Made by a program: the position numbers and the translations under genes. Positions 50,793 through 59,809 of a stretch of DNA of 64,000 bases are shown here, in pieces. This DNA comes from Amorphoplanes friuliensis DSM 7358 (GTDB lineage Bacteria; Actinomycetota; Actinomycetes; Mycobacteriales; Micromonosporaceae). The DNA is taken from the NCBI RefSeq assembly GCF_000494755.1, contig NC_022657.1:6850001-6914000 (forward strand). Reading direction: 5' to 3'. Under the pieces are notes generated by a model, which saw nothing but the letters and a program-made list of their open reading frames with translations, did no database searches and was not told the DNA's origin. The stretch's first letter is position 1, and every line of letters starts with the position of its first letter.

Positions 50793-52469
50793 TCACCAGA
50801 CGGGGATGTAGAGCACGAAGGCGAGCACCACGGCGATGCCGCCGAGCAGCGCCGGGTTGCGCCACCAGACCTTGTCGGCGGCCAGGATCGTGGTGCCGTC
50901 GGTGGTGGTGCCGGCCAGGCCGTAGACGAGGCCGCGCAGCTCGTTCTCGGGCTTGGACTCGGTCACCAGCGTCACGACCACGGCGACCAGCACCGCGGTG
51001 ACGAAGGCCAGGCCCGCGCCCCAGAAGCTCTCCTCCAGGTCGGAGTTGAACTTCACCACGTCGGCCAGGTAGAGCAGGTAGAGCGTGAGCGACGAGGCGG
51101 TGCCGAGCAGCAGCGACCAGAAGCCGGCCCAGGCGGTCATCCGCTTCCAGAACATGCCCACGATGAACGTGGCGAACAGCGGGGCGTTGAAGAGCGAGAA
51201 GAGTGTCTGGATGTAGTTCATGATGTTGCTGAAGCCGGCCGCGATGAACGCGGTGCCGATCCCGACGACGATGCCGCCGATGGTGGCGTACCGGCCGACC
51301 CGCAGGTAGTACTCGTCCGACCGTTCCTTGCGGACGTAGGTCTGCCAGATGTCGTAGGTGAAGACGGTGTTGAAGCCGCTGACGTTGGCGGCCATACCGG
51401 CCATGAACGAGGCGATCAGACCGGTCACCGCGACACCGAGCACACCGTTGGGCAGCAGGTCGCGCATCAGCAACGGGATGGCGTTGTTGTAGACGAGGTC
51501 GCCCTCGTCGGCGCCCAGCCCCTTGACCGTGATGATCGCGATCAGGCCGGGGATGACCGTGACGACCGGGATGAGCAGCTTGGGGAAGGCGCCGATGATC
51601 GGGGTCCGCCGGGCCGCGCTCATGTCCTTGGCCGAGAGCGCCCGCTGCACCTCGGCGAAGTTGGTCGTCCAGTACCCGAACGACAGCACAAAACCGAGGC
51701 CGAAGACGATGCCGATCCAGTTGGCGCCCAGCGGGTTGTCGGAGCTGGCCGTGCCCTGCCAGGTGTGCAGGGCCGCGTCGCCGAGCTTGCTGTCGCGGAC
51801 CGCGTCGAAAAGCCCGTCGATGCCGCCCACCTTGACGAGGCCGACGATCGTGATCGGGATCAGACCGGCGAGGATGACGAAGAACTGCAGCACCTCGTTG
51901 TAGATGGCCGAGGACAGGCCGCCGATGCTGATGTAGATCAGCACGATCGCGGCGCCGATGACGATCGACAACCAGAGCGGCCAGCCGAGCAGCGCGTCCA
52001 GGACGAGTGCCAGGGCGTACAGGTTGACACCGGCGATGAGCACCTGGGCGACGGCGAAGCTGAGCGCGTTGAAGAGGTGCGTCGGGCGGTTGAAGCGCAG
52101 CCGCAGGAATTCCGGGACGCTGCGGACCTTCGAGCCGTAGTAGAAGGGCATCATCACGATGCCGAGGAAGACCATGGCCGGCACGGCGCCGATCCAGTAG
52201 TAGTGCAGCGTCATCAGGCCGTACTGGGCGCCGTTGGCGGCCATGCCGATGATCTCGAGCGCGCCGAGGTTGGCGGAGACGAAGGCCAGGCCGGTGACCC
52301 AGGCCGGCATCGATCTGCCGGAGAGGAAGAAGTCGGCGCTGGACTTGATCGCTCTTCGCGCCGCGAAGCCGATGCCCAGCACGGTCGCGAAGTAGATCGC
52401 GAGGATCAGGTAGTCGAATACGTCGAGATCCAGCCGTAGCCCTTCAGCTGCAAGCGTCTCCACGGGCAC
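50793..52469 (-). CDS. Sodium:solute symporter (SSS family, sugar type)
   Basis: This 558-residue membrane protein has about 14 hydrophobic helices. The N-terminal segment SSADFFLSGRSMPAWVTGLAFVSANLGALEIIGM and VGGIDGLFD are typical of the SGLT-like branch, and AEVQRALSAKDMSAARRTPI is the conserved loop. It should take up a sugar or similar solute with Na+. The GTG start is well supported by AGGAGG five bases upstream. It is co-transcribed with a two-helix protein and divergent from the S15 peptidase gene. Confidence 0.9.
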   Translation of the reverse strand: MPVETLAAEGLRLDLDVFDYLILAIYFATVLGIGFAARRAIKSSADFFLSGRSMPAWVTGLAFVSANLGALEIIGMAANGAQYGLMTLHYYWIGAVPAMVFLGIVMMPFYYGSKVRSVPEFLRLRFNRPTHLFNALSFAVAQVLIAGVNLYALALVLDALLGWPLWLSIVIGAAIVLIYISIGGLSSAIYNEVLQFFVILAGLIPITIVGLVKVGGIDGLFDAVRDSKLGDAALHTWQGTASSDNPLGANWIGIVFGLGFVLSFGYWTTNFAEVQRALSAKDMSAARRTPIIGAFPKLLIPVVTVIPGLIAIITVKGLGADEGDLVYNNAIPLLMRDLLPNGVLGVAVTGLIASFMAGMAANVSGFNTVFTYDIWQTYVRKERSDEYYLRVGRYATIGGIVVGIGTAFIAAGFSNIMNYIQTLFSLFNAPLFATFIVGMFWKRMTAWAGFWSLLLGTASSLTLYLLYLADVVKFNSDLEESFWGAGLAFVTAVLVAVVVTLVTESKPENELRGLVYGLAGTTTDGTTILAADKVWWRNPALLGGIAVVLAFVLYIPVW

Positions 52470-52618
52470 CTCCTGTGCGGTCGGAGACGCGGATACCCGT
52501 CGTGAAGATCATTCACACCTTGTATGTGTCAGACAGATAAACCGGAAGATCGCCTTCTCTGGTACGCCCGGATGCGATCGAATGGGGTGGATGTCCCGTT
52601 GACGGCGGAAGGACCACC

Positions 52619-54493
52619 ATGCCCGTTGCCGTACCCCGTGCTCTGCTCGTGGCACTTGTTGTTCTCGGCGGCTTCCTGACCGCTCCCCCACCCGCGTCCG
52701 CCGCACCACCCTTCGTCCGTGGCGGCGAGACGGTGCCGGTCTACGACTACGCGGACGCGATCCGGGAGAGCGTCTGGGTGCAGACGCCGACCGACGCGGA
52801 CGAGGACGGCGTGCCCGACCGGGTGGCGGTCGACCTGGTCCGCCCGCGGACGGCACCCGGGGTCAAGGTGCCCGTGATCATGGACGCCTCGCCCTACTAC
52901 GCCTGTTGCGGCCGCGGCAACGAGGGCGAGCTCAAGGAGTACGACGAGAACGGCGTGATCAGCAAGGAGCCGCTCTTCTACGACAACTACTTCGTCCCCC
53001 GCGGGTACGCGTTCGCCGGTGTGGATCTGAGCGGGACCAACCGCTCGACCGGCTGTGAGGACGTGGGCGGACCGGCCGAGGTGGCCGGGGCAAAGGCCGC
53101 GATCGACTGGCTGAACGGCCGGGCGCCGGGCTTCACCGCCGACGGGACGCCGGTTTCCGCGCGGGCGTGGAGCACCGGCAAGGTCGGCATGATCGGCAAG
53201 TCCTGGGACGGCTCGATCGCCAACGGCGTGGCAGCGACGGGGGTGCGCGGCCTGGAGACCACCGTCCCGATCGCGGCCATCTCCAGCTGGTACGACTACA
53301 TGCGCTACAACGGCTCGCTGCGCTCGTCGGGCTACCCCGGTTATCTGCAGGGCGTGGTCAGCGACCGGATCGCGGAGTGCGCGGCGGTGACGGCCTCGCT
53401 GGCGAACGACAGCGCCGACGAGACCGGTGACTACAACGCCTTCTGGCGGGCCCGCGACTACCGCCCGTCGGCCGGCCAGGTGCACGCGAGCGTCTTCGTC
53501 GTGCACGGCGTCAACGACCTGAACGTGACCACGCCGCAGTTCGCGGAGTGGTGGCAGGACCTGGCCGCGCACCACGTGCCCCGCAAGATCTGGCTGCACA
53601 AGACCGGGCACGTGGACCCGTTCGACCTGCGGCGGGCCGAGTGGGTCGACACGCTCCACCAGTGGTTCGACTTCTGGTTGCAGGGCCTGCCCAACGGCGT
53701 GATGCGGGCGCCCCGGGCCACCGTCGAGACCGCACCCGGCACGTTCACCTCGGCCCGCGACTGGCCGCTGCCGGGCACGCGGCCGGTGTCGGCGCGTCTG
53801 GGCTCGTCCGTCGTCTCGTACACCGACGAGTCGCTCTCCGAGGACGCCGCGGTGGCGTCACCCTCGACCGAGGTGCCGGGCCGGATCGCCCTGCTCTACG
53901 GCCCGCTGACCAGCCCGCTGCGCCTCTCCGGTACGCCGTCGGTGCGCCTGCGTGTGCAGGTCGACCGGCCGACGACCCAGCTCACGGCCCGGCTCGTCGA
54001 CTACGGCACGGCGACCCGCGTCGACTACGGCCGCGGTGAGGGTGTCCGGACGCTGGCGACGGAGTCCTGCTGGGGTGCCTCGACACCCGCCGACGACGCC
54101 TGTTACCTCGACGTGGCCGAGCGCACCGCGACCGCCGACCACGAGGTGCTGACCCGGGGCTGGCTCGACGCGGCGCACCACCGGTCGCTGCGCTTCACCA
54201 CGCCGCTGCAGCCCGGCCGGTGGTACACGGTGACCGTGCCGATCAGCGCCTCCGACACGACCGTGGCCGCCGGGCACACGCTGGGTCTCGTCCTGACCCA
54301 GAGCGACCCGGAGTTCACCGAGGCGGCGAACACCGGCGCGACCGTCAAGGTGGATCTGGCGACCAGTCGCCTCACACTGCCGATCAGCGGCAAGGCGACC
54401 CTGCAGCCGGCGCCGGCGGGCACGGTGGTCACCACCGCCCCGATCGCACCGGCCGAGCGCAAGGCCCAGCCGCGCCTGCAGCTCCCGCAGTAA
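52619..54493 (+). CDS. Secreted S15-family (CocE/NonD, Xaa-Pro dipeptidyl-peptidase-like) hydrolase
   Basis: The protein is 624 residues with a signal peptide ending near PASAA (residue 28). The N-terminal alpha/beta-hydrolase carries Ser195 in IGKSWDGSIANG, an Asp in VHGVNDLNV and a His in KTGHVDPFD. The C-terminal beta-jelly roll of the X-Pro type starts near residue 390. The TDADEDGVPDRVAVDLVRP segment is a calcium-loop-like motif found in these secreted enzymes. It may cut Xaa-Pro dipeptides from peptides or act as an esterase. A strong terminator follows. Confidence 0.92.
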   Translation: MPVAVPRALLVALVVLGGFLTAPPPASAAPPFVRGGETVPVYDYADAIRESVWVQTPTDADEDGVPDRVAVDLVRPRTAPGVKVPVIMDASPYYACCGRGNEGELKEYDENGVISKEPLFYDNYFVPRGYAFAGVDLSGTNRSTGCEDVGGPAEVAGAKAAIDWLNGRAPGFTADGTPVSARAWSTGKVGMIGKSWDGSIANGVAATGVRGLETTVPIAAISSWYDYMRYNGSLRSSGYPGYLQGVVSDRIAECAAVTASLANDSADETGDYNAFWRARDYRPSAGQVHASVFVVHGVNDLNVTTPQFAEWWQDLAAHHVPRKIWLHKTGHVDPFDLRRAEWVDTLHQWFDFWLQGLPNGVMRAPRATVETAPGTFTSARDWPLPGTRPVSARLGSSVVSYTDESLSEDAAVASPSTEVPGRIALLYGPLTSPLRLSGTPSVRLRVQVDRPTTQLTARLVDYGTATRVDYGRGEGVRTLATESCWGASTPADDACYLDVAERTATADHEVLTRGWLDAAHHRSLRFTTPLQPGRWYTVTVPISASDTTVAAGHTLGLVLTQSDPEFTEAANTGATVKVDLATSRLTLPISGKATLQPAPAGTVVTTAPIAPAERKAQPRLQLPQ

Positions 54494-54501
54494 CGCCACC
54501 C

Positions 54502-54532
54502 TCCCGGCGCGTCCTTCCCGGACGCGCCGGGA
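54502..54532 (+). terminator. Terminator hairpin after the S15 hydrolase
   Basis: TCCCGGCGCGTCC and GGACGCGCCGGGA form a perfect 13-bp stem with a 5-base loop (TTCCC), nine bases after the stop. A run of six T lies about 14 bases further on. Confidence 0.85.
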
Positions 54533-54607
54533 TCGGTGTTCATCAATTTTTTCTGGAGTTCGGTAACGCGCGTGAAATATGGTCACCTTCGACGCGAAGG
54601 AGATCCG

Positions 54608-57253
54608 ATGCGCCTCAGGCGACTGTCCTCCACTGTGCTCGGTGCGGCGCTCATCGCCGCCCTGATCCCTGGTTCTGCCACGGCCGCGGCCCCGCAAGCC
54701 TGGTCCGTCGCCGGTCCGGGGGCGGCCGTCACCGCGCGGCTGGCCCTCGACGACACCGGGCACCTCAGCTTCGGTGTCGACCTGCGCGGCAGCCCCGTTC
54801 TGGCGCCCGCACCGATCGGCATCACCACCACGGACGCCGATCTCAGCGCAGGGCTGAGCTTCGTCTCGCGCGCCGACCGCACCGTCCGCGAGCGCTACAC
54901 GAAGACCACCGGCAAACAGCTCCGACGGGATGTCACCCTCACCGAATCCACCTTCTCCTTCACCGGTACGCGCGGAGCGCACCTCGACGTGGTCGTGCGG
55001 GTCTCGGCCGAGGGTGCCGCGTACCGGTACGTGCTGCCGTCGGGCGGGACGGTGACCGGGGAGACGTCCTCGTTCACGCTGCCGGTGGCGGCACCGGCGT
55101 GGGTGTTGCCGTACAACAGCAACTACGAGAACGCGCGGGTGCAGACCACCGCGGGTGCGGCCGCCACCGGCGACTACGGGTTCCCGCTGCTGGCGCAGGT
55201 GGGAGCCGACTACGTGCTGCTCAGCGAGTCCGACGTGGACGGACGCTACGACGGGGCGCGGCTGAGCCACGTGGCCGGCGAGAGCGCGTACAGGATCAGG
55301 CTGGACGACGCGCAGATCACCGCGACCGGCCGGCTGGCGACCCCCTGGCGGACGGCCGCGGTCGGTGATCTCGCCACGGTGACCGGGTCGATGCTGACCG
55401 ACGACCTGGCGCCGCCGTCGAAGCTCACCGACACCTCGTGGGTGCGTCCCGGCATGGTCGCCTGGTCCTGGCTGTCCGAGCACAGCAGCCCGTCGGACCC
55501 GGCGCGGCAGCGGCAGTACATCGACTTCGCCGCCCGCAACGGCTGGCCCTACGTGCTCATCGACGAGGGCTGGAACGCCGAGTGGGTGCCGAGCGTCGTC
55601 CGGTACGCCCGGGCCCGCGGCGTCGACGTGCTGCTCTGGTTCCACTGGACCTCACTCGACACCGTGCAGGAACGCGACCGGATGCTGCCGCTGCTCAAGT
55701 CCTGGGGAGTCGCCGGCGTCAAGGTCGACTTCATGGACTCCGACTCCCAGGCCCGCTTCCGCTGGTACGACGACATCCTCGCCGCGACCGCCGCGCAGCA
55801 CCTGATGATCAACTTCCACGGTGCGACGATCCCGCGCGGGCTGCAGCGCACCTGGCCGCACGTCATGACGCTCGAGGCGATCCGCGGCGCCGAGCAGTTC
55901 CGGACGCGGGCGGCGCAGAACACGATCTTCCCGTTCACCCGCAACGTGGTCGGCGGCATGGACTACACCCCGGTGACCTGGGCCGTCACCGACCGCGACA
56001 CCACCGACGCGCACGAGGTCGCCCTGGCGCTGGTCTACGAGTCGGGCTGGCAGCACCTCGCCGACCGGCCGGAGACCTACGAGGCGCATCCCGAGGCACT
56101 GCGCACGCTGAGCCAGTTGCCGACCGTGTGGGACGAGAGCAAGCTCCTCTCGGGAGCACCGGGGCAGGAGACGGTGTTCGCCCGGCGGCACGACGACCGC
56201 TGGTACGTCGGCGGCATCTCGGCGGTCGCCGCCAAGACGTACTCGACCGAGCTCGACTTCCTCGGCAACGGTCGTTTCCTCGCGGAGACCCTGCGCGACG
56301 GTGACGACGGGCTGGTCCGGGAGAGCCGGATCGTGCGCCGCACCGACACCCTCTCGGTCCCCGAGCGGGCCAACGGCGGCTTCGTGACCGTGCTGTGCGC
56401 CTACACGGGATCGGCGACGTGCGACCGGCCCGTGCGGCGGGTGCCCGCCACCACGCTCACCGTGGACCCCGCCTCGGCCGACGTCCGTCCAGGTGGGACC
56501 GTCACCGTGGCGGCCACCTTCACCCTGCCGGCCGGCGGTCCGATCACCGGTGTGACGCTGGCGCCCGCACCGCCCGCGGGCTGGACCGTGTCGGGTGCGA
56601 CCGTCCGCGACTCGTCCATGCGAGGCGGTGACTCGCTCCGCGGCAGCTGGCGGCTCACCGCTCCGGCGGACCTCGCGACCGGCTTCACCGACCTGCCCGT
56701 GGCCGCCGAGTTCACCTTCACCGGCGATCCGGGCTCACCGGACACCCCGGGGAAGCGCCCGGTGCACGTGGAGCAGGCAGTCCGCGTGCTCGTGCCCCCC
56801 GCGAACCCGGCCGGGACCGCAGCCGTCAGCGACCTGCCGTTCCTGACCGAGAGCAACGGTTACGGACCCGTCGAGCGCGACCAGTCCAACGGCGAGGCCG
56901 ACAGCGGCGACGGCCGGCCCCTGACGCTGCGCGGGACCGCGTACGCGAAGGGCCTCGGGATGCACTCACCCGGCGAGGTGACGATCTGGCTCGGGGGCGC
57001 CTGCACGGCTTTCTCCGCGCTGGTCGGCATCGACGACGAGGTGACACAGTCGGGCTCGGCCGACTTCCAGGTCCTGGGCGATGGTCGGGCGCTGGCCGCG
57101 AGTGGTGTGCGGCGCAGCGCCGACCCCGCCGCGACCCTGGCGGCCGACGTCACCGGCGTGCAGATTCTGACCCTGCGGGCGACGGACGGCGGCGACGGCA
57201 AGAACTTCGACCACGCCGACTGGGCCGACGCGAAGGTCAGCTGCGCCGGCTGA
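54608..57253 (+). CDS. Secreted GH97 glycosidase with NEW3 and NPCBM domains
   Basis: The protein is 881 residues with a signal peptide ending near ATAAA (residue 27). It has a GH97 N-terminal super-sandwich (about 30-265), then a TIM barrel (about 270-540) with VLIDEGWNAEW, the likely nucleophile Asp374 in GVKVDFMDSD, NFHGATIPRGLQRTWPH and NVVGGMDYTPV, and the GH97 C-domain. A NEW3-like beta domain (about 615-720) and a terminal NPCBM carbohydrate-binding domain (YAKGLGMHSPGEVTIWL) follow. Asp in KVDF suggests a retaining alpha-galactosidase rather than the inverting glucosidases. AAGGAG precedes the ATG by five bases. Confidence 0.92.
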   Translation: MRLRRLSSTVLGAALIAALIPGSATAAAPQAWSVAGPGAAVTARLALDDTGHLSFGVDLRGSPVLAPAPIGITTTDADLSAGLSFVSRADRTVRERYTKTTGKQLRRDVTLTESTFSFTGTRGAHLDVVVRVSAEGAAYRYVLPSGGTVTGETSSFTLPVAAPAWVLPYNSNYENARVQTTAGAAATGDYGFPLLAQVGADYVLLSESDVDGRYDGARLSHVAGESAYRIRLDDAQITATGRLATPWRTAAVGDLATVTGSMLTDDLAPPSKLTDTSWVRPGMVAWSWLSEHSSPSDPARQRQYIDFAARNGWPYVLIDEGWNAEWVPSVVRYARARGVDVLLWFHWTSLDTVQERDRMLPLLKSWGVAGVKVDFMDSDSQARFRWYDDILAATAAQHLMINFHGATIPRGLQRTWPHVMTLEAIRGAEQFRTRAAQNTIFPFTRNVVGGMDYTPVTWAVTDRDTTDAHEVALALVYESGWQHLADRPETYEAHPEALRTLSQLPTVWDESKLLSGAPGQETVFARRHDDRWYVGGISAVAAKTYSTELDFLGNGRFLAETLRDGDDGLVRESRIVRRTDTLSVPERANGGFVTVLCAYTGSATCDRPVRRVPATTLTVDPASADVRPGGTVTVAATFTLPAGGPITGVTLAPAPPAGWTVSGATVRDSSMRGGDSLRGSWRLTAPADLATGFTDLPVAAEFTFTGDPGSPDTPGKRPVHVEQAVRVLVPPANPAGTAAVSDLPFLTESNGYGPVERDQSNGEADSGDGRPLTLRGTAYAKGLGMHSPGEVTIWLGGACTAFSALVGIDDEVTQSGSADFQVLGDGRALAASGVRRSADPAATLAADVTGVQILTLRATDGGDGKNFDHADWADAKVSCAG

Positions 57254-57917
57254 GCAGGGTTTCCAGGCCGTCGAGGATGCGGTGCAGGCCGAAGGTGAAA
57301 GCCTGGTTCTGCCCGCCCTCGGCGGCCGTCTGCAGCATCGCGGCGGTCAGGTGCGGGAAGCGGTCGCCGTGCACCTGCATGACCTCACCCATCGCGCGCG
57401 TCATCTCCGCCTCCCCCAGCTGCGCGGCCGACTGCTGGGCGAGCATCCGGGCGTGACCGGCCAGCACCGCGATGGCGTCGAGCCGCTCCGCCCCGGTCAG
57501 CTGTGAGTCCGCACCGAACCGGGCCAGCGCGCACTCCATCCAGCCGAGCTCGTTCGGGCCCAGATGGCGGCGGCCCACGGTGGCCTCGACCGTCCACGGG
57601 TGCCGCAGGTAGGCCGCGAAGAGCAGCTCCGACCAGGCGACCAGACCCTCGCGCCAGCCACTGGCCGGCAGCTCGGGCGGCTCGCCGATGGCCCGCTCGA
57701 CCATCAGCGCGACCAGCTCGGCCTTGCCCGGCAGATAGCGGTAGAGCGACATCTTCGTGAAGCCCAGGTCGGCGGCGACCCGCTGCATCGAGAGCGCGGC
57801 CAGACCCTCGGCGTCGGCCAGCACGATCGCGGCGTCGGCGATGCTCTCCAGGCTCATGGTCGGCTTCGGGCCGCGGGTGGGCCGAGCGCGGTCACCCCAC
57901 AGGAATTCCACCGACAT
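57237..57917 (-). CDS. TetR/AcrR-family transcriptional regulator
   Basis: The protein is 226 residues. The helix-turn-helix is at about residues 22-66 (LESIADAAIVLADAEGLAAL then VAADLGFTKMSLYRYLPGK), followed by a C-terminal ligand domain of the TetR_C type. It is divergently placed from a flavin monooxygenase gene with 85 bases between, so it most likely represses that gene and itself and is released by the oxygenase substrate. Its 3' end overlaps the GH97 gene by 17 bases. Confidence 0.92.
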   Translation of the reverse strand: MSVEFLWGDRARPTRGPKPTMSLESIADAAIVLADAEGLAALSMQRVAADLGFTKMSLYRYLPGKAELVALMVERAIGEPPELPASGWREGLVAWSELLFAAYLRHPWTVEATVGRRHLGPNELGWMECALARFGADSQLTGAERLDAIAVLAGHARMLAQQSAAQLGEAEMTRAMGEVMQVHGDRFPHLTAAMLQTAAEGGQNQAFTFGLHRILDGLETLLSRRS

Positions 57918-57946
57918 CCGGTCACCCTCTTGCGCTTGTGCGACAA

Positions 57947-57965
57947 CTGTCTCTACCGTACACAG
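57947..57965. promoter_or_regulatory. Possible TetR operator between regulator and monooxygenase
   Basis: CTGT and ACAG half-sites are separated by 11 bases (CTGTCTCTACCGTACACAG) in the divergent intergenic space. The site is partly symmetric only; ACCGTACA also resembles half-sites of TetR-type operators. Confidence 0.3.
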
Positions 57966-58002
57966 AAATTACTGATACCGACGGACACAGTTTGGGGAAA
58001 CC

Positions 58003-59205
58003 ATGGACGTCCTGATTTCCGGTGCGAGCATCGCCGGGCCCGCGCTGGCTTACTGGCTGGGCCGGCACGGCTACCGGCCGACCATCGTCGAGATCGCCCC
58101 GGAGCTGCGGACGGGCGGCAACGCGGTCGACTTCCGCGGTCCGGTGCACCTGGGCCTGCTGGACAAGATGGGTGTCCTCGACGATCTGCGCGCGGTGCAG
58201 ACCGGGGGCACGGTGATGCGTTTTGTCGACGAGAACGGCAACCGGGTGATGGAGATGCCGGCCGACTTCGCCGGCGGGGACATCGAGATCCTGCGCGGCG
58301 ACCTGTCCCGGATCCTCTGCGCCGCTGCGGGTGACCGCACGGAATACCTCTTCGGCGACAGCATCACGGCGCTGGACGAGACCCCGGACGGTGTCGACGT
58401 CACCTTCGCCAGCGGGCTGCGCAGGACGTTCGACCTGGTCGTCGGGGCAGACGGAGTGCACTCGAACGTCCGGCGGCTGACCTTCGGGCCGGAACGGCAG
58501 TTCGTGCGGCACCTCGGGTACTACGTCGCCGGGTGGAAGGTGCCGGAAGCTCCCGGTCGTGAAGCCGTCGGCTACAACGTTCCGGGACGGCTCGCGTCAC
58601 TCGGCGACGACCAGGCCTTCGTCGCGTTCTCGGCGCCGGAGCTCACCTACGACCGGCACGACCGCGACGCGCAGAAGCAGATCGTGCGCGAGCACTTCGC
58701 GGGGCTGGGCTGGCGGGTGCCCGAGCTGCTCGACGCCCTCGACCACGCCGGCGACCTCTACTTCGACCAGATCTGCCGGGTCGACATCAACCCGTGGTCG
58801 CGCGGGCGGATCGTGCTGGTCGGTGACGCGGCGTGCGGCGCGACGATCGGGGGCATGGGGAACGGGACGGCGGTCGTGGCGGCGTACACCCTGGCCGGTG
58901 AGCTGGCCGCCGCGGGCGGTGACCACACCGTCGCCTTCGCCCGGTACGAGGCCCGCATCAAGCCCTTCGCCCGGCGGGCCCAGCGGGGCGGGTCAGGCGC
59001 GGGACACTTCCTGGCGCCGCGCACGGCCCGTGGTCTGCGGATCCGCAACTGGCTGCACAACCAGGGCTGGTTCCTGAAGCTGACCTACCGGATCGCGGGC
59101 GACCGCAGCGGCGGCATCGACCTTCCGGATTACGACACCGCCGCCGGTCGCCTCAGCGCAGCTTCTCGACCACTTCGATCGTCAGCTCGTCCAGGCCGTC
59201 GATGA
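58003..59205 (+). CDS. FAD-dependent monooxygenase (PHBH/TetX-like)
   Basis: This 400-residue group A flavoprotein opens DVLISGASIAGPALAYWLG with the Rossmann GxGxxG-type loop. It has the DLVVGADGVHSNVRR (DG) motif near residue 150 and GRIVLVGDAACGATIGGMG, the GD motif binding the FAD ribose. It would hydroxylate or epoxidise an aromatic or drug-like substrate with NAD(P)H. The divergent TetR gene suggests induction by substrate. Its 3' end overlaps the convergent HAD gene by 53 bases, so its basic last 18 residues (ASRPLRSSARPGRR) are read over that gene's tail. Confidence 0.92.
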   Translation: MDVLISGASIAGPALAYWLGRHGYRPTIVEIAPELRTGGNAVDFRGPVHLGLLDKMGVLDDLRAVQTGGTVMRFVDENGNRVMEMPADFAGGDIEILRGDLSRILCAAAGDRTEYLFGDSITALDETPDGVDVTFASGLRRTFDLVVGADGVHSNVRRLTFGPERQFVRHLGYYVAGWKVPEAPGREAVGYNVPGRLASLGDDQAFVAFSAPELTYDRHDRDAQKQIVREHFAGLGWRVPELLDALDHAGDLYFDQICRVDINPWSRGRIVLVGDAACGATIGGMGNGTAVVAAYTLAGELAAAGGDHTVAFARYEARIKPFARRAQRGGSGAGHFLAPRTARGLRIRNWLHNQGWFLKLTYRIAGDRSGGIDLPDYDTAAGRLSAASRPLRSSARPGRR

Positions 59206-59809
59206 CCAGGCTCGCCAGCGCGAGCGCGTCGTCGGCGGGCGGGTAGACACCGTGCGGAACGGCGATGACCGCGAGCCCGGCGGCACCGGCCGAGCGCAGG
59301 CCGTTGCTCGAGTCCTCGACCGCCGCGCAGGCCTCCGGAGCGAAGCCCAGCTGCTCACAGGCGGCCACGTAGACGTCCGGCGCCGGCTTGCCGCGCGGAA
59401 CCTCCTCGGTGGACAGAGTCACCCGGAACGTGCCGGTCAGTCCGGCCGTCTCGAGGACCTGGTCGATGAGGATCCGTGCGGACGAGCTGGCCAGCGCCAC
59501 CGGGAAGTGCGCGGCCAGGCGCCGGACCGCGTCGACCGAGCCCGGGATCAGCGGCAGGTCCGCGCGGTAGCGCTCGGCCATCCGGCCCAGGACGTCCGCG
59601 GCGACCTGCTCGGGACTGCGGGGCACGCCCACCTCGGCGCTCAGGTGGGTGGACCACTCCGGCGTGCTCATGCCCATCATCCGGCTCTGGCTGTCCGGGA
59701 GGAACGCCTTGCCGTGCTCGAGGACGTAACCGCGGCGTACCTCTTCCCAGACCTCCTCGGTGTCGATGATGACGCCGTCGAGGTCGAAAACGACCGCCCG
59801 CACCGTCAC
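59153..59809 (-). CDS. HAD-superfamily phosphatase/phosphomutase (beta-PGM-like)
   Basis: The protein is 218 residues. Motif I FDLDGVIIDTE has nucleophile Asp9 and general acid Asp11, motif II is LASSSARI, motif III is RGKPAPDVY and motif IV is VEDSSNGLRSA, with a helical cap between about 16 and 80. The family covers sugar-phosphate phosphatases and beta-phosphoglucomutases; the substrate is open. The GTG start overlaps the stop of the LLM oxidoreductase gene upstream, so the two are coupled. Confidence 0.9.
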   Translation of the reverse strand: MTVRAVVFDLDGVIIDTEEVWEEVRRGYVLEHGKAFLPDSQSRMMGMSTPEWSTHLSAEVGVPRSPEQVAADVLGRMAERYRADLPLIPGSVDAVRRLAAHFPVALASSSARILIDQVLETAGLTGTFRVTLSTEEVPRGKPAPDVYVAACEQLGFAPEACAAVEDSSNGLRSAGAAGLAVIAVPHGVYPPADDALALASLVIDGLDELTIEVVEKLR

